This document shows, piece by piece, positions 34,487 to 44,153 of a stretch of DNA of 64,000 nt; position 1 is the stretch's first letter; each line of letters starts with the position of its first letter. The stretch is from Bacteroidales bacterium. Its GTDB lineage: Bacteria; Bacteroidota; Bacteroidia; Bacteroidales; Muribaculaceae. The DNA lies in contig SUXH01000010.1 of NCBI GenBank assembly GCA_015061055.1, positions 1-64,000 of the forward strand, written 5' to 3'. The notes beneath the pieces are model-generated. The model had not been told where the DNA came from and ran no database searches. It saw only the letters and a program-made list of their open reading frames with translations. The position numbers and the translations under genes are program-made.

Positions 34487-35499
34487 TACAATTAACACAG
34501 TCGCCTGTAACCTTTTCCGAAAACCCTCATGGTTACAGGCTTGGGGATAAGAGGTTGTCAGGTATAACATCTCTTATACATGAGATATTGCAATTAGGTG
34601 TTTATCCTGATGCGAGTGAATATGTAAAAACGGTTGCAATTCCACGAGCCGGTGAATATGGTTCATCAGTTCACAAAGCAATAGAAACATACGATGAGAT
34701 AGGAATAAAACAGACCTATTATGAGGGCGACAAATTCGGTCCATTTGATGTTTCTTCGGAATTGGATAACTACATTAAACATCGTCAAGGTTATACACCT
34801 GTTGCTAATGAGTACACTGTTTCTGATAATGAAAAATGGGCAAGCAATATTGACAATGTATGGCAAAAAGTCGAAACTCAAGGAATTTGGCTTGTCGATA
34901 CAAAAACAAACAATCTTGATTATTATCCCGGTGGACCTGACGCACTAAAAGAGTATTTGAGTTGGCAACTTTCAATCTATGCAGAATTGTTTGAACGACA
35001 AAATCCCACTCTTAAAATAGAGGGATTGGCTTGCAATTGGTTAAGAAAAGAAAATGCAGAATTTTGGGAAATAGAACGAAAACCGAGTGAGCAAGTTTTG
35101 CTATTACTTGAAGCTACCTATATGATAGATGATTTCGGCAAATTTCATTATTTCCATGCAAATGCAGATTCTCTTATTTCAACGGCATTAGTACCACAAA
35201 CGAATAATAACGCATTAATCTCTCAACATCTGGTGCAACTTATAGCACAAGTTCAACGAGATTATGAAGAAAAGAAAACAATGCTTGATGAGATGAAAGC
35301 ATTGTTGCGTCAAAAAATGGAAGAGAATGATATAAAAAGTTGGGAATCCAGCTTATTCAAAGCAACTATTGCAAAAGATAGTGTTTCTGTTTCATTCAAT
35401 ACTACTTTATTCAAAAAAGAGAATCCAGAACTATATGCAAAATACAGTGAGGAAAAAGTCAAAAAAGGTGGTTTCACAATTAAATTAAAAGACGTATGA
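34483..35499 (+). CDS. PD-(D/E)XK exonuclease of the phage recombination module
   Basis: The 338 residues show a RecB/lambda-exonuclease-like PD-(D/E)XK core. H of SSVHKAIETYDE and D of ASNIDNVW precede the D-x-K motif in IWLVDTKTNN, followed by LSWQLSIYAELFE. A C-terminal helical part follows. Position between ERF and SSB fits the resecting nuclease of a two-component recombination system. It overlaps both neighbours by 4 bases. Confidence 0.8.
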   Translation: MIQLTQSPVTFSENPHGYRLGDKRLSGITSLIHEILQLGVYPDASEYVKTVAIPRAGEYGSSVHKAIETYDEIGIKQTYYEGDKFGPFDVSSELDNYIKHRQGYTPVANEYTVSDNEKWASNIDNVWQKVETQGIWLVDTKTNNLDYYPGGPDALKEYLSWQLSIYAELFERQNPTLKIEGLACNWLRKENAEFWEIERKPSEQVLLLLEATYMIDDFGKFHYFHANADSLISTALVPQTNNNALISQHLVQLIAQVQRDYEEKKTMLDEMKALLRQKMEENDIKSWESSLFKATIAKDSVSVSFNTTLFKKENPELYAKYSEEKVKKGGFTIKLKDV

Positions 35500-36005
35500 G
35501 CATTAATAGAATTACATTGTTAGGCAATGTTGGTGGAGATCCTGATGTAAGAGTACTTGACGGAGGTGTTAAGGTTGCTTCATTCACATTAGCCACTACC
35601 GAGAAGAGTTATACAAAACGCGATGGCACAGTTATGCCGGAACGAACAGAATGGCACAATATAGTACTTTGGCGTGGTCTTGCAGATATTGCTGAAAAGT
35701 ACATCAAAAAAGGGACTAAACTCTATATTGAGGGTCCATTGAGAACACGAAGTTACGAAGACCGAAATGGTGTTAAACAGCGTATTGCAGAAGTGTATGC
35801 AGATAATCTTGAGTTATTAGGTTCTCAACCTCAACAACCTCAAGCACAACAAATGGCACCTGCTCCTGTGCAACAAACGACACAAGCATATAGGCAACCG
35901 ACTGCTCCGAGTTATCAGCCTGCACAACCAATATCGCAACCTCAACAGCCGAATTATGGGAATTATCCAACGGCAGATGATTTGCCACCATTCTTTAATC
36001 AATGA
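35496..36005 (+). CDS. ssb: Single-stranded DNA-binding protein
   Basis: The 169 residues have an OB-fold (about 1-108; INRITLLGNVGGDPDVRVL, LWRGLADIAEKYIKKGTKLYIEGPL). A Gln/Pro-rich linker and an acidic tip (DDLPPFFNQ) follow. The tip is shifted from the usual DDLPF end by extra residues, which might alter partner binding. It covers phage ssDNA in replication and recombination. Confidence 0.93.
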   Translation: MSINRITLLGNVGGDPDVRVLDGGVKVASFTLATTEKSYTKRDGTVMPERTEWHNIVLWRGLADIAEKYIKKGTKLYIEGPLRTRSYEDRNGVKQRIAEVYADNLELLGSQPQQPQAQQMAPAPVQQTTQAYRQPTAPSYQPAQPISQPQQPNYGNYPTADDLPPFFNQ

Positions 36006-36418
36006 AAGCGATATTGACAAAAAAAGATGGCAAAGTGAGTATGAATAAATCGTTTGATTATTTATGCTCACTTTTGCGTAATGGGGTTTACATAGTTGAA
36101 ATAAAGAGGAAATCAGAGCCACGAACAGTATCTCAAAACTCGTTGATGTGGATGTGGTTTACTTATCTTGAAGATGCAACAGGAACCCCTAAAAAAGATT
36201 GGCACGACTACTATTGCAGCAAGTATCTTGTGCGTGTAGTAGAAGTCAAAGGCAGAGCATTTACCATAGTAGGTGGAACCAAAGACCTCAACACAATTCA
36301 ATTTACAAAGTTTATGAATCAGGTACAGGCAGATGTGGCAACTGAATTCGGTATAACTCTGCCATTGCCGGCAGATAGACATTATTCTGATTTTATAAAC
36401 GAATATCTACATCAATAA
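36002..36418 (+). CDS. NinB/Orf-like recombination mediator
   Basis: The 138 residues carry YIVEIKRKSEPRTVSQNSLMWMWFTYLED, which resembles NinB (lambda Orf) proteins with their RS.xQNxLYWxWL core. Such proteins bind ssDNA and help load recombinases on SSB-coated DNA. Overlap with ssb by 4 bases supports this. Family match is moderate. Confidence 0.6.
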   Translation: MKAILTKKDGKVSMNKSFDYLCSLLRNGVYIVEIKRKSEPRTVSQNSLMWMWFTYLEDATGTPKKDWHDYYCSKYLVRVVEVKGRAFTIVGGTKDLNTIQFTKFMNQVQADVATEFGITLPLPADRHYSDFINEYLHQ

Positions 36419-36432
36419 ATAATTTTATCATT

Positions 36433-37002
36433 ATGGCAATTAAACTAAAAAAGGCAAAGATTAGCAAGTCTAGTTGTCTCGAAGCGTCATATATTGACGA
36501 AGATGGCAACAAGGTATCAATCGAGGGCAAAAACCCGGTACACCTTGATTTGAAAGTGAGATTAAAACAATTAGTTCCATTTCTTGCAGATTTGACCGAG
36601 CAAAAAGAAGCAAGTAAAATAGATTGGTACAATCTTGACTCTCCTGAAAATGATGAGTTGTTACGACATCTTGATGTTTCAGGTGTTTCAATCGGAGGTA
36701 GTTCAGAATCACCTGTTGCTACTCTGATAGGAAAAAGAACTTTACTAACAAGTAAGGTGCTTAATATCTGTGTCCCGGCAACAGGAATGAACATTGAAGA
36801 TGAAGATTATACTCGTTGTGATGAATTTAGAGATGCTGTATATGCTTTTATGTATGAAGCAGAACTTTACATTACAGAACGAAAGTGGTCGGTACAACAA
36901 GGGGAGTTTAATTTTGATAACGAAGAGGACCCATTTGGTAACGAGGGGGTAGAACCCGAAGATGTATCGATTGAGGAGCCTGAATTTGCAGAAGCTGTAT
37001 AA
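36433..37002 (+). CDS. Phage protein of the replication module, unknown function
   Basis: The 189 residues are mixed alpha/beta with an acidic tail (about 160-189, DNEEDPFGNEGVEPEDVSIE). There is no motif I can name. It sits between the NinB-like gene and the helicase gene (2-base gap), so it is likely part of recombination or replication. Confidence 0.6.
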   Translation: MAIKLKKAKISKSSCLEASYIDEDGNKVSIEGKNPVHLDLKVRLKQLVPFLADLTEQKEASKIDWYNLDSPENDELLRHLDVSGVSIGGSSESPVATLIGKRTLLTSKVLNICVPATGMNIEDEDYTRCDEFRDAVYAFMYEAELYITERKWSVQQGEFNFDNEEDPFGNEGVEPEDVSIEEPEFAEAV

Positions 37003-37004
37003 TA

Positions 37005-38744
37005 ATGGCACGCCCCATATATGTAACGGAAACGCCTAAAACATATCGGTTACAATTCGACTATAATCCCAAACTCGTCGAAACTATCAAAAGAATCCCA
37101 AGTAAGCCTAAATGGGATAATAGCGATAGAGTTTGGATTGTTATTAAGGATAGCATAAACTATCCTCCCGGTCGAGATGCACAATGGTATGTAGAGGCGT
37201 TTTCACAGTGGGCTGTAAATAATCGGTATTGTTCGGATATTGCTCGGAGAACTGATACACGAGACTCTGTATTTGAGTTACCCGAAATGAAAAAGTTTTC
37301 GGGAGAGCATTATATGTTGCTCAATCCATACGAGTATCAGTTAGAGGGTGTTCAATATGCACTCGACCATAAACGATGTATCTTTGGCGATCAACCTGGA
37401 TTGGGTAAAACATTGCAGGCAATCTGCTCTGTCGTTAAGGCTCATAAGGAAGCTCAAAAGTATGGTGACTCGTTCCCTACTCTTGTAATTTGTCCGGCTG
37501 CACTAAAAGTCAATTGGCAACGAGAGTTTAAGAAATTTGCAGGGAAGAAAGCTATCATACTTGATGATAATAATCGTAATAGTTGGCACCGTTTTTATGA
37601 GATGAAAGATGCGTTTGGCGAAAGTCTGTGCGATGTATTTATTACCAATTACGAGAGTCTTAAAAAGTTCTTTGTAAAGACGGTAAAATCGACCTCAAGG
37701 TTTACAATGAATAGTATAATCTTTGATGAGAGGATAAACCTATTCAAATCAGTAATCATAGATGAAAGCCACAAATGTAAATCGACAAAGACACAACAGA
37801 GCAAATTTGTAGAGGGTATTTGTAAAGGTAAACGTTGGGTGTTTGCACTCACCGGTACACCTGTTGTCAATAACAATACCGATTTAATACAGCAACTTAA
37901 AATACTCGGCAGACTTGATGATTTTGGAGGATATAAACATTTCGTTGGTCGCTACTGCGATGGTCCAAAGCAATCGTCAAATCTTAAAGAGTTGAATTAT
38001 CGGTTATGGTGTTGTTGCTTTTTTCGTCGTGAGAAACAAAAGGTATTGACTCAACTTCCTGATAAGACGCGTCAGTATATCCAATGTGAAATTACAAATC
38101 GCAAAGAATATGATGACGCAGAAAGGGATATTATTCAATACCTACGACAATACAATAATGCCGACGATGACAAGGTAGCACGAGCCATGCGAGGTATGGT
38201 TATGGTAAAAATGGGCAAACTCAAAGAGATTGCAGCAAGGGGCAAAATTGAAGCTGTCAGCGACTTTATTCATGATGTCATTGATGGTGGAGAGAAACTT
38301 ATAATGTTTGCCTATCTCAAAGAGGTTGTTGAAGCCTTAAAGAAAAGGTTTCCTGATGCCGTAACTGTAACAGGCAGCGACAATGTTCAACAAAAACAAA
38401 TGGCTGTGGATAGTTTCCAAAACGATCCCAATTGTAAGCTCATAATCTTAAACTATAAATCAGGAGGAACAGGCTTAACTCTTACAGCATCAAGTCGAGT
38501 TGGTTTTATTGAGTTCCCCTGGACCTATTCAGATTGTGAGCAAGCAGAAGATAGAGCCCACAGAAATGGGCAAAAGAACAATGTAAACTGCTACTATTTC
38601 TTGGGCGATAATACAATTGACAAGTATATGTATAGTGTCATTCAGAACAAAAAGAATATCGCCAACGAAGTAACCGGTACTACCACACAGATTGACGAGG
38701 ATATATTGAACATCACTATGAATTTGTTTAAGGACAAGCTATGA
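37005..38744 (+). CDS. SNF2-type DNA helicase/translocase
   Basis: The 579 residues hold a SMARCAL1/HARP-like N-terminal strand region (about 1-80). The SF2 core follows: motif I DQPGLGKTLQ (about 127), motif II DESH (about 250), motif III ALTGTP, motif V GGTGLTLTASS and motif VI EQAEDRAHRNGQ. Phage relatives help replication-fork remodelling or origin opening. It overlaps the next gene by 4 bases. Confidence 0.88.
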   Translation: MARPIYVTETPKTYRLQFDYNPKLVETIKRIPSKPKWDNSDRVWIVIKDSINYPPGRDAQWYVEAFSQWAVNNRYCSDIARRTDTRDSVFELPEMKKFSGEHYMLLNPYEYQLEGVQYALDHKRCIFGDQPGLGKTLQAICSVVKAHKEAQKYGDSFPTLVICPAALKVNWQREFKKFAGKKAIILDDNNRNSWHRFYEMKDAFGESLCDVFITNYESLKKFFVKTVKSTSRFTMNSIIFDERINLFKSVIIDESHKCKSTKTQQSKFVEGICKGKRWVFALTGTPVVNNNTDLIQQLKILGRLDDFGGYKHFVGRYCDGPKQSSNLKELNYRLWCCCFFRREKQKVLTQLPDKTRQYIQCEITNRKEYDDAERDIIQYLRQYNNADDDKVARAMRGMVMVKMGKLKEIAARGKIEAVSDFIHDVIDGGEKLIMFAYLKEVVEALKKRFPDAVTVTGSDNVQQKQMAVDSFQNDPNCKLIILNYKSGGTGLTLTASSRVGFIEFPWTYSDCEQAEDRAHRNGQKNNVNCYYFLGDNTIDKYMYSVIQNKKNIANEVTGTTTQIDEDILNITMNLFKDKL

Positions 38745-38926
38745 AAAACAGATACAAACTCGTTGCTAAAAATGGCAAAAGTTATATCTTGAAATTTACA
38801 GTCGGCTTGTTCGGCGACCAATGGGAAACAATAGCCTCGTTTGTCGGTTGCGAAAATGAGTGTAAGCAGATAGTTCAGCAATTGAACAAATGCGATAAGT
38901 TATCACAAAAAAACGAAACGAAATGA
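38741..38926 (+). CDS. Small phage protein between helicase and nuclease
   Basis: The 61 residues are basic, with beta strands (YKLVAKNGKSYILKF) and a C-terminal helix. No family is known to me. It overlaps both neighbours by 4 bases. Confidence 0.6.
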   Translation: MKNRYKLVAKNGKSYILKFTVGLFGDQWETIASFVGCENECKQIVQQLNKCDKLSQKNETK

Positions 38927-39375
38927 TGACAGAAGAAGAAATCATCGAGTTGGAAAAGACTTATAGCGAAAGTAAGATACAGCATATATGCGTGTGTTGG
39001 TTTCGCAATACATTTCCCCATGTGGCAAATTTATTATTTGCAGTTCCCAATGGAGGGTATAGAACACCGAAAACCGGAGCACAAATGCAATATGAGGGTG
39101 CTGTTTCTGGTGTGTCTGATTTAATATTACTATACCCTTCAGGAGGTAAAGCATCGTTGTGTTTAGAAACAAAAGTTCCTAAACGCAAAGGTAGTAGTGC
39201 CGGCACACAATCCAAAAATCAAAAAGCATGGCAAATGCTTGTCGAGCAATACGGAAGCACTTACGCAGTGTATCATGGATTGCTCGAATTTGTGAGAATA
39301 GTATGTGCCTATCTTAAAGCCAATCCTCAACCATACATTAATCGTATCCTTAAAACATACGCAATTTACCGATGA
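38923..39375 (+). CDS. VRR-NUC domain nuclease
   Basis: The 150 residues fit the stand-alone VRR-NUC fold of phages. Motifs are E of SESKIQHICVCWFR, the GAVSGVSDLILLYPSGG loop with catalytic Asp, and E-x-K in CLETKVPKRKG followed by Q of TQSKNQKAW. It probably cuts branched DNA such as replication or recombination intermediates. Confidence 0.87.
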   Translation: MMTEEEIIELEKTYSESKIQHICVCWFRNTFPHVANLLFAVPNGGYRTPKTGAQMQYEGAVSGVSDLILLYPSGGKASLCLETKVPKRKGSSAGTQSKNQKAWQMLVEQYGSTYAVYHGLLEFVRIVCAYLKANPQPYINRILKTYAIYR

Positions 39376-40277
39376 TAAAATCCTTTGTATTAAATATAGA
39401 CCTACTGAATGTTCTTGATTCTATGGACGACAAACAAGCGGGAAGGTTGTTCAAAGTCATCAGGGCGTATTGGTTGCGAGAAGCTGAAAGATGCCAACAA
39501 GATGCCGATACAGGATATGATGAACTGTTGAAAGACTTTGTAACCCGTCTTGCATTTGCTCCGTTTCAAGCACAATTCGACAAGGATATTCAAAGGCATA
39601 ATGCAATGGTTGAACGAAATCGGGTAAATGGGCGTAAAGGAGGAGCACCAAAGGGTAATAAAAATGCTACTACAAAACAACCGACTGGGTTGAAAAACAA
39701 CCAAAAACAACCCAAACAACCGACTGGGTTTTCTGGGTTGTTTGAGCATAATACGCCACCTCAAAAAGATGATGTAACTATTCAAGAAATCAACGATTTA
39801 GAGCAAAACAACCCAAACAAGCAAGTGGGTTGTTTGGAGGAAACGCAAAAATCTCCTCTCTCTAATAATATTAATAATATTATATATAATAATATATCTA
39901 AAAAGACTATCAAAGATAGTCTTAAAGAGAGTAGAGAAAATCCGTGTTTGTTTCCACCACCACCACCACCCAAAAAGAAAAGGCAGAAAGTTGAGATTAT
40001 TCCTCCGACACTTGAAGAAGTGGAGCAATATTTTTTGGGACAAGGTGCTGATGTGAAATTGCAAGATTGGAAACAACAAGCCTCAATTTTTTACAATCAC
40101 TACAATTCTATTGGTTGGTGTACTCCAAATGGTGCAAAAATAGTCCGTTGGGATAGTAAGGCTAACTTATGGATTTTGGAAAAGGAAAAAGAAAATGAAA
40201 AGAATCAACGAAACAATGGTAAACAAGGCTCTCCAGCCCGACAAGCGATTAATCCCGATTGTGGACTCATCGAATGA
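39372..40277 (+). CDS. DUF6291-like phage replication protein
   Basis: Residues about 1-90 match DUF6291 (VLDSMDDKQAGRLFKVIRAYW), found in Bacteroidetes phage replication modules beside DnaC-like loaders. The middle is low-complexity with two NNQKQPKQPTG-like Gln/Pro repeats and a run of seven Pro. The C-terminal part (about 210-275, PPTLEEVEQYFLGQG...NHYNSIGW) is DnaD-like. It may bring the helicase loader to the phage origin. The next gene overlaps by 83 bases. Confidence 0.7.
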   Translation: MIKSFVLNIDLLNVLDSMDDKQAGRLFKVIRAYWLREAERCQQDADTGYDELLKDFVTRLAFAPFQAQFDKDIQRHNAMVERNRVNGRKGGAPKGNKNATTKQPTGLKNNQKQPKQPTGFSGLFEHNTPPQKDDVTIQEINDLEQNNPNKQVGCLEETQKSPLSNNINNIIYNNISKKTIKDSLKESRENPCLFPPPPPPKKKRQKVEIIPPTLEEVEQYFLGQGADVKLQDWKQQASIFYNHYNSIGWCTPNGAKIVRWDSKANLWILEKEKENEKNQRNNGKQGSPARQAINPDCGLIE

Positions 40278-40860
40278 AGGAGAAGTTATCGCCTGTTGGA
40301 AACTCTTTTTAGAGACGGCTCGTGAAGTTTGCCCGGAATTTCAATTAAGAGATGATTTGAAGAAGCCGATAACCGATATTTTCTATTGGTGTATTATGGC
40401 AAACAGAAACCTCAACCCACATAAAGGGTTATGGCTGTATGGTAATATAGGGACCGGCAAAACAACAATGCTTGAAATAGTACGAAGGTTTTGTAAACTT
40501 GTACGACCATACGACAACAAAGGGTATCCTTACTCTTTCAGAACAACCAACGCATTAGAGGTGTGTGGAGAATATTCAAAGAATGGTCATGTGGGTATAG
40601 CAACATACCTAAACAGCGAAAGACAAGCCTTTGATGAATTGGGAAGCGAGAGCATACCCACAGGGTATTACGGAACACCAATGAATGTGTTTCAGTATAT
40701 TCTCCAACGCAGATACGATGATCGTTATAAATCGTTTACCCATGTAACGACAAACTTGTCGATAAAGCAGATTTCGGAGTATTACGGTCCACGAATTTAC
40801 GACCGCTGTAAAGAGATGTTTAATTTTGTTGAGATGGGAGGTAGAACATGGCGCAAGTGA
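40195..40860 (+). CDS. DnaC-like helicase loader (AAA+ ATPase)
   Basis: The 221 residues contain Walker A (GNIGTGKTTM, about 83), a Walker B-like region (AFDELGSE) and a sensor-1-like THVTTNLS. This is the pattern of DnaC/IstB-type loaders that place the host replicative helicase on DNA. A C-terminal Arg (RIYDRCKEMF) may be the finger. It overlaps the upstream gene by 83 bases and the downstream one by 13. Confidence 0.85.
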   Translation: MKRINETMVNKALQPDKRLIPIVDSSNEGEVIACWKLFLETAREVCPEFQLRDDLKKPITDIFYWCIMANRNLNPHKGLWLYGNIGTGKTTMLEIVRRFCKLVRPYDNKGYPYSFRTTNALEVCGEYSKNGHVGIATYLNSERQAFDELGSESIPTGYYGTPMNVFQYILQRRYDDRYKSFTHVTTNLSIKQISEYYGPRIYDRCKEMFNFVEMGGRTWRK

Positions 40861-41078
40861 TAGTCAGGTGGATAACTCGCGACAATGAAGCGATACGCTT
40901 AATCAGAGAGAAATTTGAAATACCAACTTACACTACCGTAAACGGACTTTCACCGGCAGACATCAAAGATGATGATATGCCACTTTTTGAAGAAACAGCA
41001 AGGCGTGGTTTCTTTGATTTTTGGCTTCAAAAATGGTGTATAAATGGTGGAGTTTTAGTTTTCAAATCTCGACAATAA
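40848..41078 (+). CDS. Small phage protein after the helicase loader
   Basis: The 76 residues have no recognised domain. The second half of the gene overlaps the upstream box of the second middle promoter, so coding and promoter share bases. Confidence 0.55.
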   Translation: MAQVIVRWITRDNEAIRLIREKFEIPTYTTVNGLSPADIKDDDMPLFEETARRGFFDFWLQKWCINGGVLVFKSRQ

Positions 41079-41120
41079 TTATTAACTTTACTGATGTAAA
41101 CAATTAAAAGTCAAACCAAT
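41040..41120 (+). promoter_or_regulatory. Phage middle promoter, copy 2, with leader motif
   Basis: ATAAATGG (41040-41047) lies 43 bases before TAACTTTACTG (41083-41093). The leader AAAAGTCAAACCAAT follows at 41106-41120, 11 bases before the ParB-like start. Confidence 0.65.
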
Positions 41121-41131
41121 AAATTAAATTT

Positions 41132-42871
41132 ATGGAGATTAAACAAATTTCAATCGGTAAGATAAAACCCTCACCGATGAACCCTCGTAAGACTTTCAAC
41201 GAGGAAGATATTAATGAACTTGCAAACAATATTGAAAGTCAAGGATTATTACAGCCGATAACAGTAAGACCTATTGAGTTCACAGATGAACTTGATGAAG
41301 ATACAGGTGCAGTTGTATCTTTCCCAACGAGTTATGAACTTGTATGTGGAGAACGTCGGTTTAGAGCCGTTTCATTACTCAAAGCAAAGGAAGATGAAGC
41401 GAACATCGAAAAGGTAAAAAATCATCGTAAGAAACTTGATAAATGGCAATCAATTGCTTGCATTGTTCGAGAAATGAATGATGAAGAAGCATTTGATGCG
41501 ATGATTACCGAAAACCTACAACGCAAAGATGTAGATCCTATTGAAGAAGCATTTGCTTTTGCTCAATTAATCAAGAAAGGCGATAAAGTCGAAGATATTG
41601 CTTTACGATTTGGCAAGTCTAATCGTTTTGTCCTTGACCGAGTAAAACTAAACTCACTCATTCCAGAGTTGCTTCTAATGGTCAAAGACGGTAAAATGGT
41701 AATATCTGCCGGTATGATAATTTCTAAACTTGAGGAAGAACAGCAGCAAAAATTCCTAAAAGACATTACAAACCGATATCATTATGGAAATGACATAATC
41801 GGTAAAGCAGAAGCTCAACGTTATATTGATAGGTTATTTTTATCAATTGAAAATTCTGAATGGGTTGGCGATGGTGTTGATGATTTCAAAGGCTCATGCG
41901 AATGTAGTTGTTCTGAATGTGCGTTTAATACAGCTAATCACGGTTGCTTATTCTACGAAATGAATAGTGAGAATCCCCAATGTACTAATAGAGATAAGTT
42001 TTTACACAAAGAACGAGACTATTTTATGAGTATTATCGAAAAAGAAGTTGATAATCTTATAAAATCAGGAGAAACACTTACTACAGGTAAAACTGTCGTA
42101 GCAGCACACCTTGACCAATATGCAAGTGTTGAGTATCAACCTCAATTTCATAAATTAGTAGATGAAATTAAAGCAAAAGGGATTTCAGTAATAGAGCCAT
42201 TTGAGGTATTTGACCGTTATAGTTCGTATGACAAGGCAGATAAACGCTTAAAAGAAAAGTTGGCAAAAAATGAGGTTTATAGGGTATTTCACATTGAATG
42301 CAATTATTATGGAGTAAGTATGAATGAAAAATATTTTTCATTCAAAAAAGATATTGAAGCCGTATCTGATGAAACCTTAAAAGAATCCCAAGAAGTAAAT
42401 ACACTTGTCGCCAAATACAAACGAAACATTGAAATAGCACAAGAAAAACAAGTTGCTGAACTACGAAAAATGGCAAACGAATTGGGAATGGCAAAAAGAA
42501 AAGGCGACATAAGCGACGCTGAACAATTGGCAATCGATGTGCTTATTCTCTCCAAATGTGGTTATAAATTCAAAGATAAGTTCGGTTTCAGAGGTACAGA
42601 TGATAAAGGAATGATTGATTTTGTCAGAAACAATCAAGCCGATCGCAATATGTGGTACAGGGAATTTATGCGAGAAATATTTGGTAGTTCAGATATAACT
42701 TTTAATAAAACTTATCAATACTTGATGTATCAGGTTATGGGAGAATGGTTACCTAAAGAATCATCGGAATTAGGAGCAAAGACCATTAAAGAACTTGACC
42801 GAAAAAATGACAAGATAAAAGCTAAACTTGAAGAACTTGGTTACGATGTTCATGGGAAAAAGTTAGCATAA
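41132..42871 (+). CDS. Large ParB-like domain protein
   Basis: Residues about 1-190 form a ParB/Srx N-domain (ISIGKIKPSPMNPRKTFNEEDINELANNI, ELVCGERRFRAV) plus the ParB helix-turn-helix (VEDIALRFGKSNRFVLDRVKL). The rest (about 250-579) has a Cys cluster (CECSCSECAF...CLF) and helical regions without a known name. Such proteins are common in Bacteroides phages. They may bind DNA and hydrolyse CTP, or act as nucleases. It is a single gene with its own promoter and terminator. Confidence 0.8.
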   Translation: MEIKQISIGKIKPSPMNPRKTFNEEDINELANNIESQGLLQPITVRPIEFTDELDEDTGAVVSFPTSYELVCGERRFRAVSLLKAKEDEANIEKVKNHRKKLDKWQSIACIVREMNDEEAFDAMITENLQRKDVDPIEEAFAFAQLIKKGDKVEDIALRFGKSNRFVLDRVKLNSLIPELLLMVKDGKMVISAGMIISKLEEEQQQKFLKDITNRYHYGNDIIGKAEAQRYIDRLFLSIENSEWVGDGVDDFKGSCECSCSECAFNTANHGCLFYEMNSENPQCTNRDKFLHKERDYFMSIIEKEVDNLIKSGETLTTGKTVVAAHLDQYASVEYQPQFHKLVDEIKAKGISVIEPFEVFDRYSSYDKADKRLKEKLAKNEVYRVFHIECNYYGVSMNEKYFSFKKDIEAVSDETLKESQEVNTLVAKYKRNIEIAQEKQVAELRKMANELGMAKRKGDISDAEQLAIDVLILSKCGYKFKDKFGFRGTDDKGMIDFVRNNQADRNMWYREFMREIFGSSDITFNKTYQYLMYQVMGEWLPKESSELGAKTIKELDRKNDKIKAKLEELGYDVHGKKLA

Positions 42872-42878
42872 CCACTCA

Positions 42879-42922
42879 TAAGGCAGGAGAATGAAACAAA
42901 CATTTCTCCTGCCTTATTTTTT
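42879..42922 (+). terminator. Terminator of the ParB-like gene
   Basis: TAAGGCAGGAGAA (42879-42891) pairs perfectly with TTCTCCTGCCTTA (42904-42916), followed by TTTTTT. Confidence 0.9.
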
Positions 42923-42980
42923 ATCAACATCACTAATTACAAGTGTGGGAAATCTCTCACACTCAATAATACACATCAGA

Positions 42981-43711
42981 ATGGATTATAATGAGTTTTT
43001 GAAATCGAAGATTAAGATTTCAGAAGATTACGGTTTTACGGTCAGCATTGACGAGATAAACCAAAATCTCAAACCTCACAATAAATTGATGGTTAAATGG
43101 CTTGTTGAGGGGGGAAAACGAGCTTGTTTCGCTTCATTCGGCTTGCATAAGACTGTTACACAACTTGAAGCAGTAAGGCTAACACTCTCAAAGATTGGCA
43201 AAGGTAGAGGACTAATAGTTTGCCCTTTGTCAGTTAGACAGGAGTTTGTGGAAGATTCAAAAAATACACCCTCAACGAGATATGGAACTTTGATTATGTA
43301 GTTAAGGTTGCCGAAACTCTTGAGATGAAAGGGAAACTGCCAACCTCATTTATGTTGCTGCAACCTCAAAGTTGGAGTGAAGATGTTTGGGCTGATATTA
43401 CACGAATGAGAACACTTAACGGTTCCCAATGGAGCAAAGGAAAAGAAATGCACCTTTGCCCGATGCAGTTTGATATTGCAGATAGAGTAATAGAGCAAAT
43501 GAGTAATCCCGGTGATATTGTATTGGACCCATTCGGTGGATTAATGACAGTTCCATATAGAGCCTTAATGAAAGGTCGTAAAGGTTGGGCTGTGGAATTA
43601 TCCCCACAATACTTTTTAGATGGTGCGGCATATTGTAAAGCCGCAGAAAATAATATTGATATGCCGACACTCTTTGATGAAGAAGATTTTGAGAATATAA
43701 CAGAAGAATAA
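42981..43711 (+). pseudogene. Helicase-DNA methylase gene with large internal deletion
   Basis: The 5' part (Met 42981 to about 43260) encodes the start of an SF2 helicase (MVKWLVEGGKRACFASFGLHKTVTQ with a helicase-I-like loop, then RGLIVCPLSVRQEFVED). The 3' part (frame open from about 43262 to 43711) encodes the end of an N4/N6 DNA methylase (KEMHLCPMQFDIADRVIEQ, DIVLDPFGGLMTVPYRAL, GWAVELSPQYFLDGAAYC). Intact phage proteins of this kind are many hundred residues longer. The two parts are in different frames and join near GATTCAAAAAATAC, so helicase motor and methylase active site are lost. Confidence 0.75.
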
Positions 43712-43801
43712 ATATATACTGATATGAGGAATAAATCACCCCCTTAGTGAAAAATAAATATGTGAGATATAATTAGTCATAAACAAATACCTTTTCTAAT
43801 A

Positions 43802-44095
43802 ATGATAAAACTTAACAAACTCGCCATATTGTGCAAAGAGATAGCATTACAGCGAGGTAAAATTACTTCAAACTCATCACCACGAGCCACATTATATCAT
43901 ATATCGGCAGAATGGAGAGAGTTATTAAATGCCACTAAATTTAAGAGTGAGCATTTACCAGAATGGAGTGAACAAGAAGAAGAGGCTGCAGATATAATAA
44001 TCACAACTTTGACCTATCTCGAAAGTATTAGATGTAAAAACATCGAAAACTTGATAAGAGCAAAAATCGAGTTCAACTCCAAACGAAATGATTAG
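43802..44095 (+). CDS. MazG-like nucleotide pyrophosphohydrolase
   Basis: The 97 residues fit a single MazG-like unit. The metal-binding pattern is E of SAEWRELLNA, then EQEEEAADIIITTLTYL (EExxD). Phage MazG-like enzymes cleave dNTPs or alarmones. Bases 43712-43801 hold nothing I recognise. Confidence 0.7.
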   Translation: MIKLNKLAILCKEIALQRGKITSNSSPRATLYHISAEWRELLNATKFKSEHLPEWSEQEEEAADIIITTLTYLESIRCKNIENLIRAKIEFNSKRND

Positions 44096-44153
44096 GTTTG
44101 TCAATGACTGTTTTAGTGATGAAGTTTTAGTGATGAAGTAAAATAAATAGACA

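Noticed and set aside
42891-42980. Upstream extension of the helicase fragment
   Set aside because: It would begin inside the terminator hairpin of the ParB-like gene.
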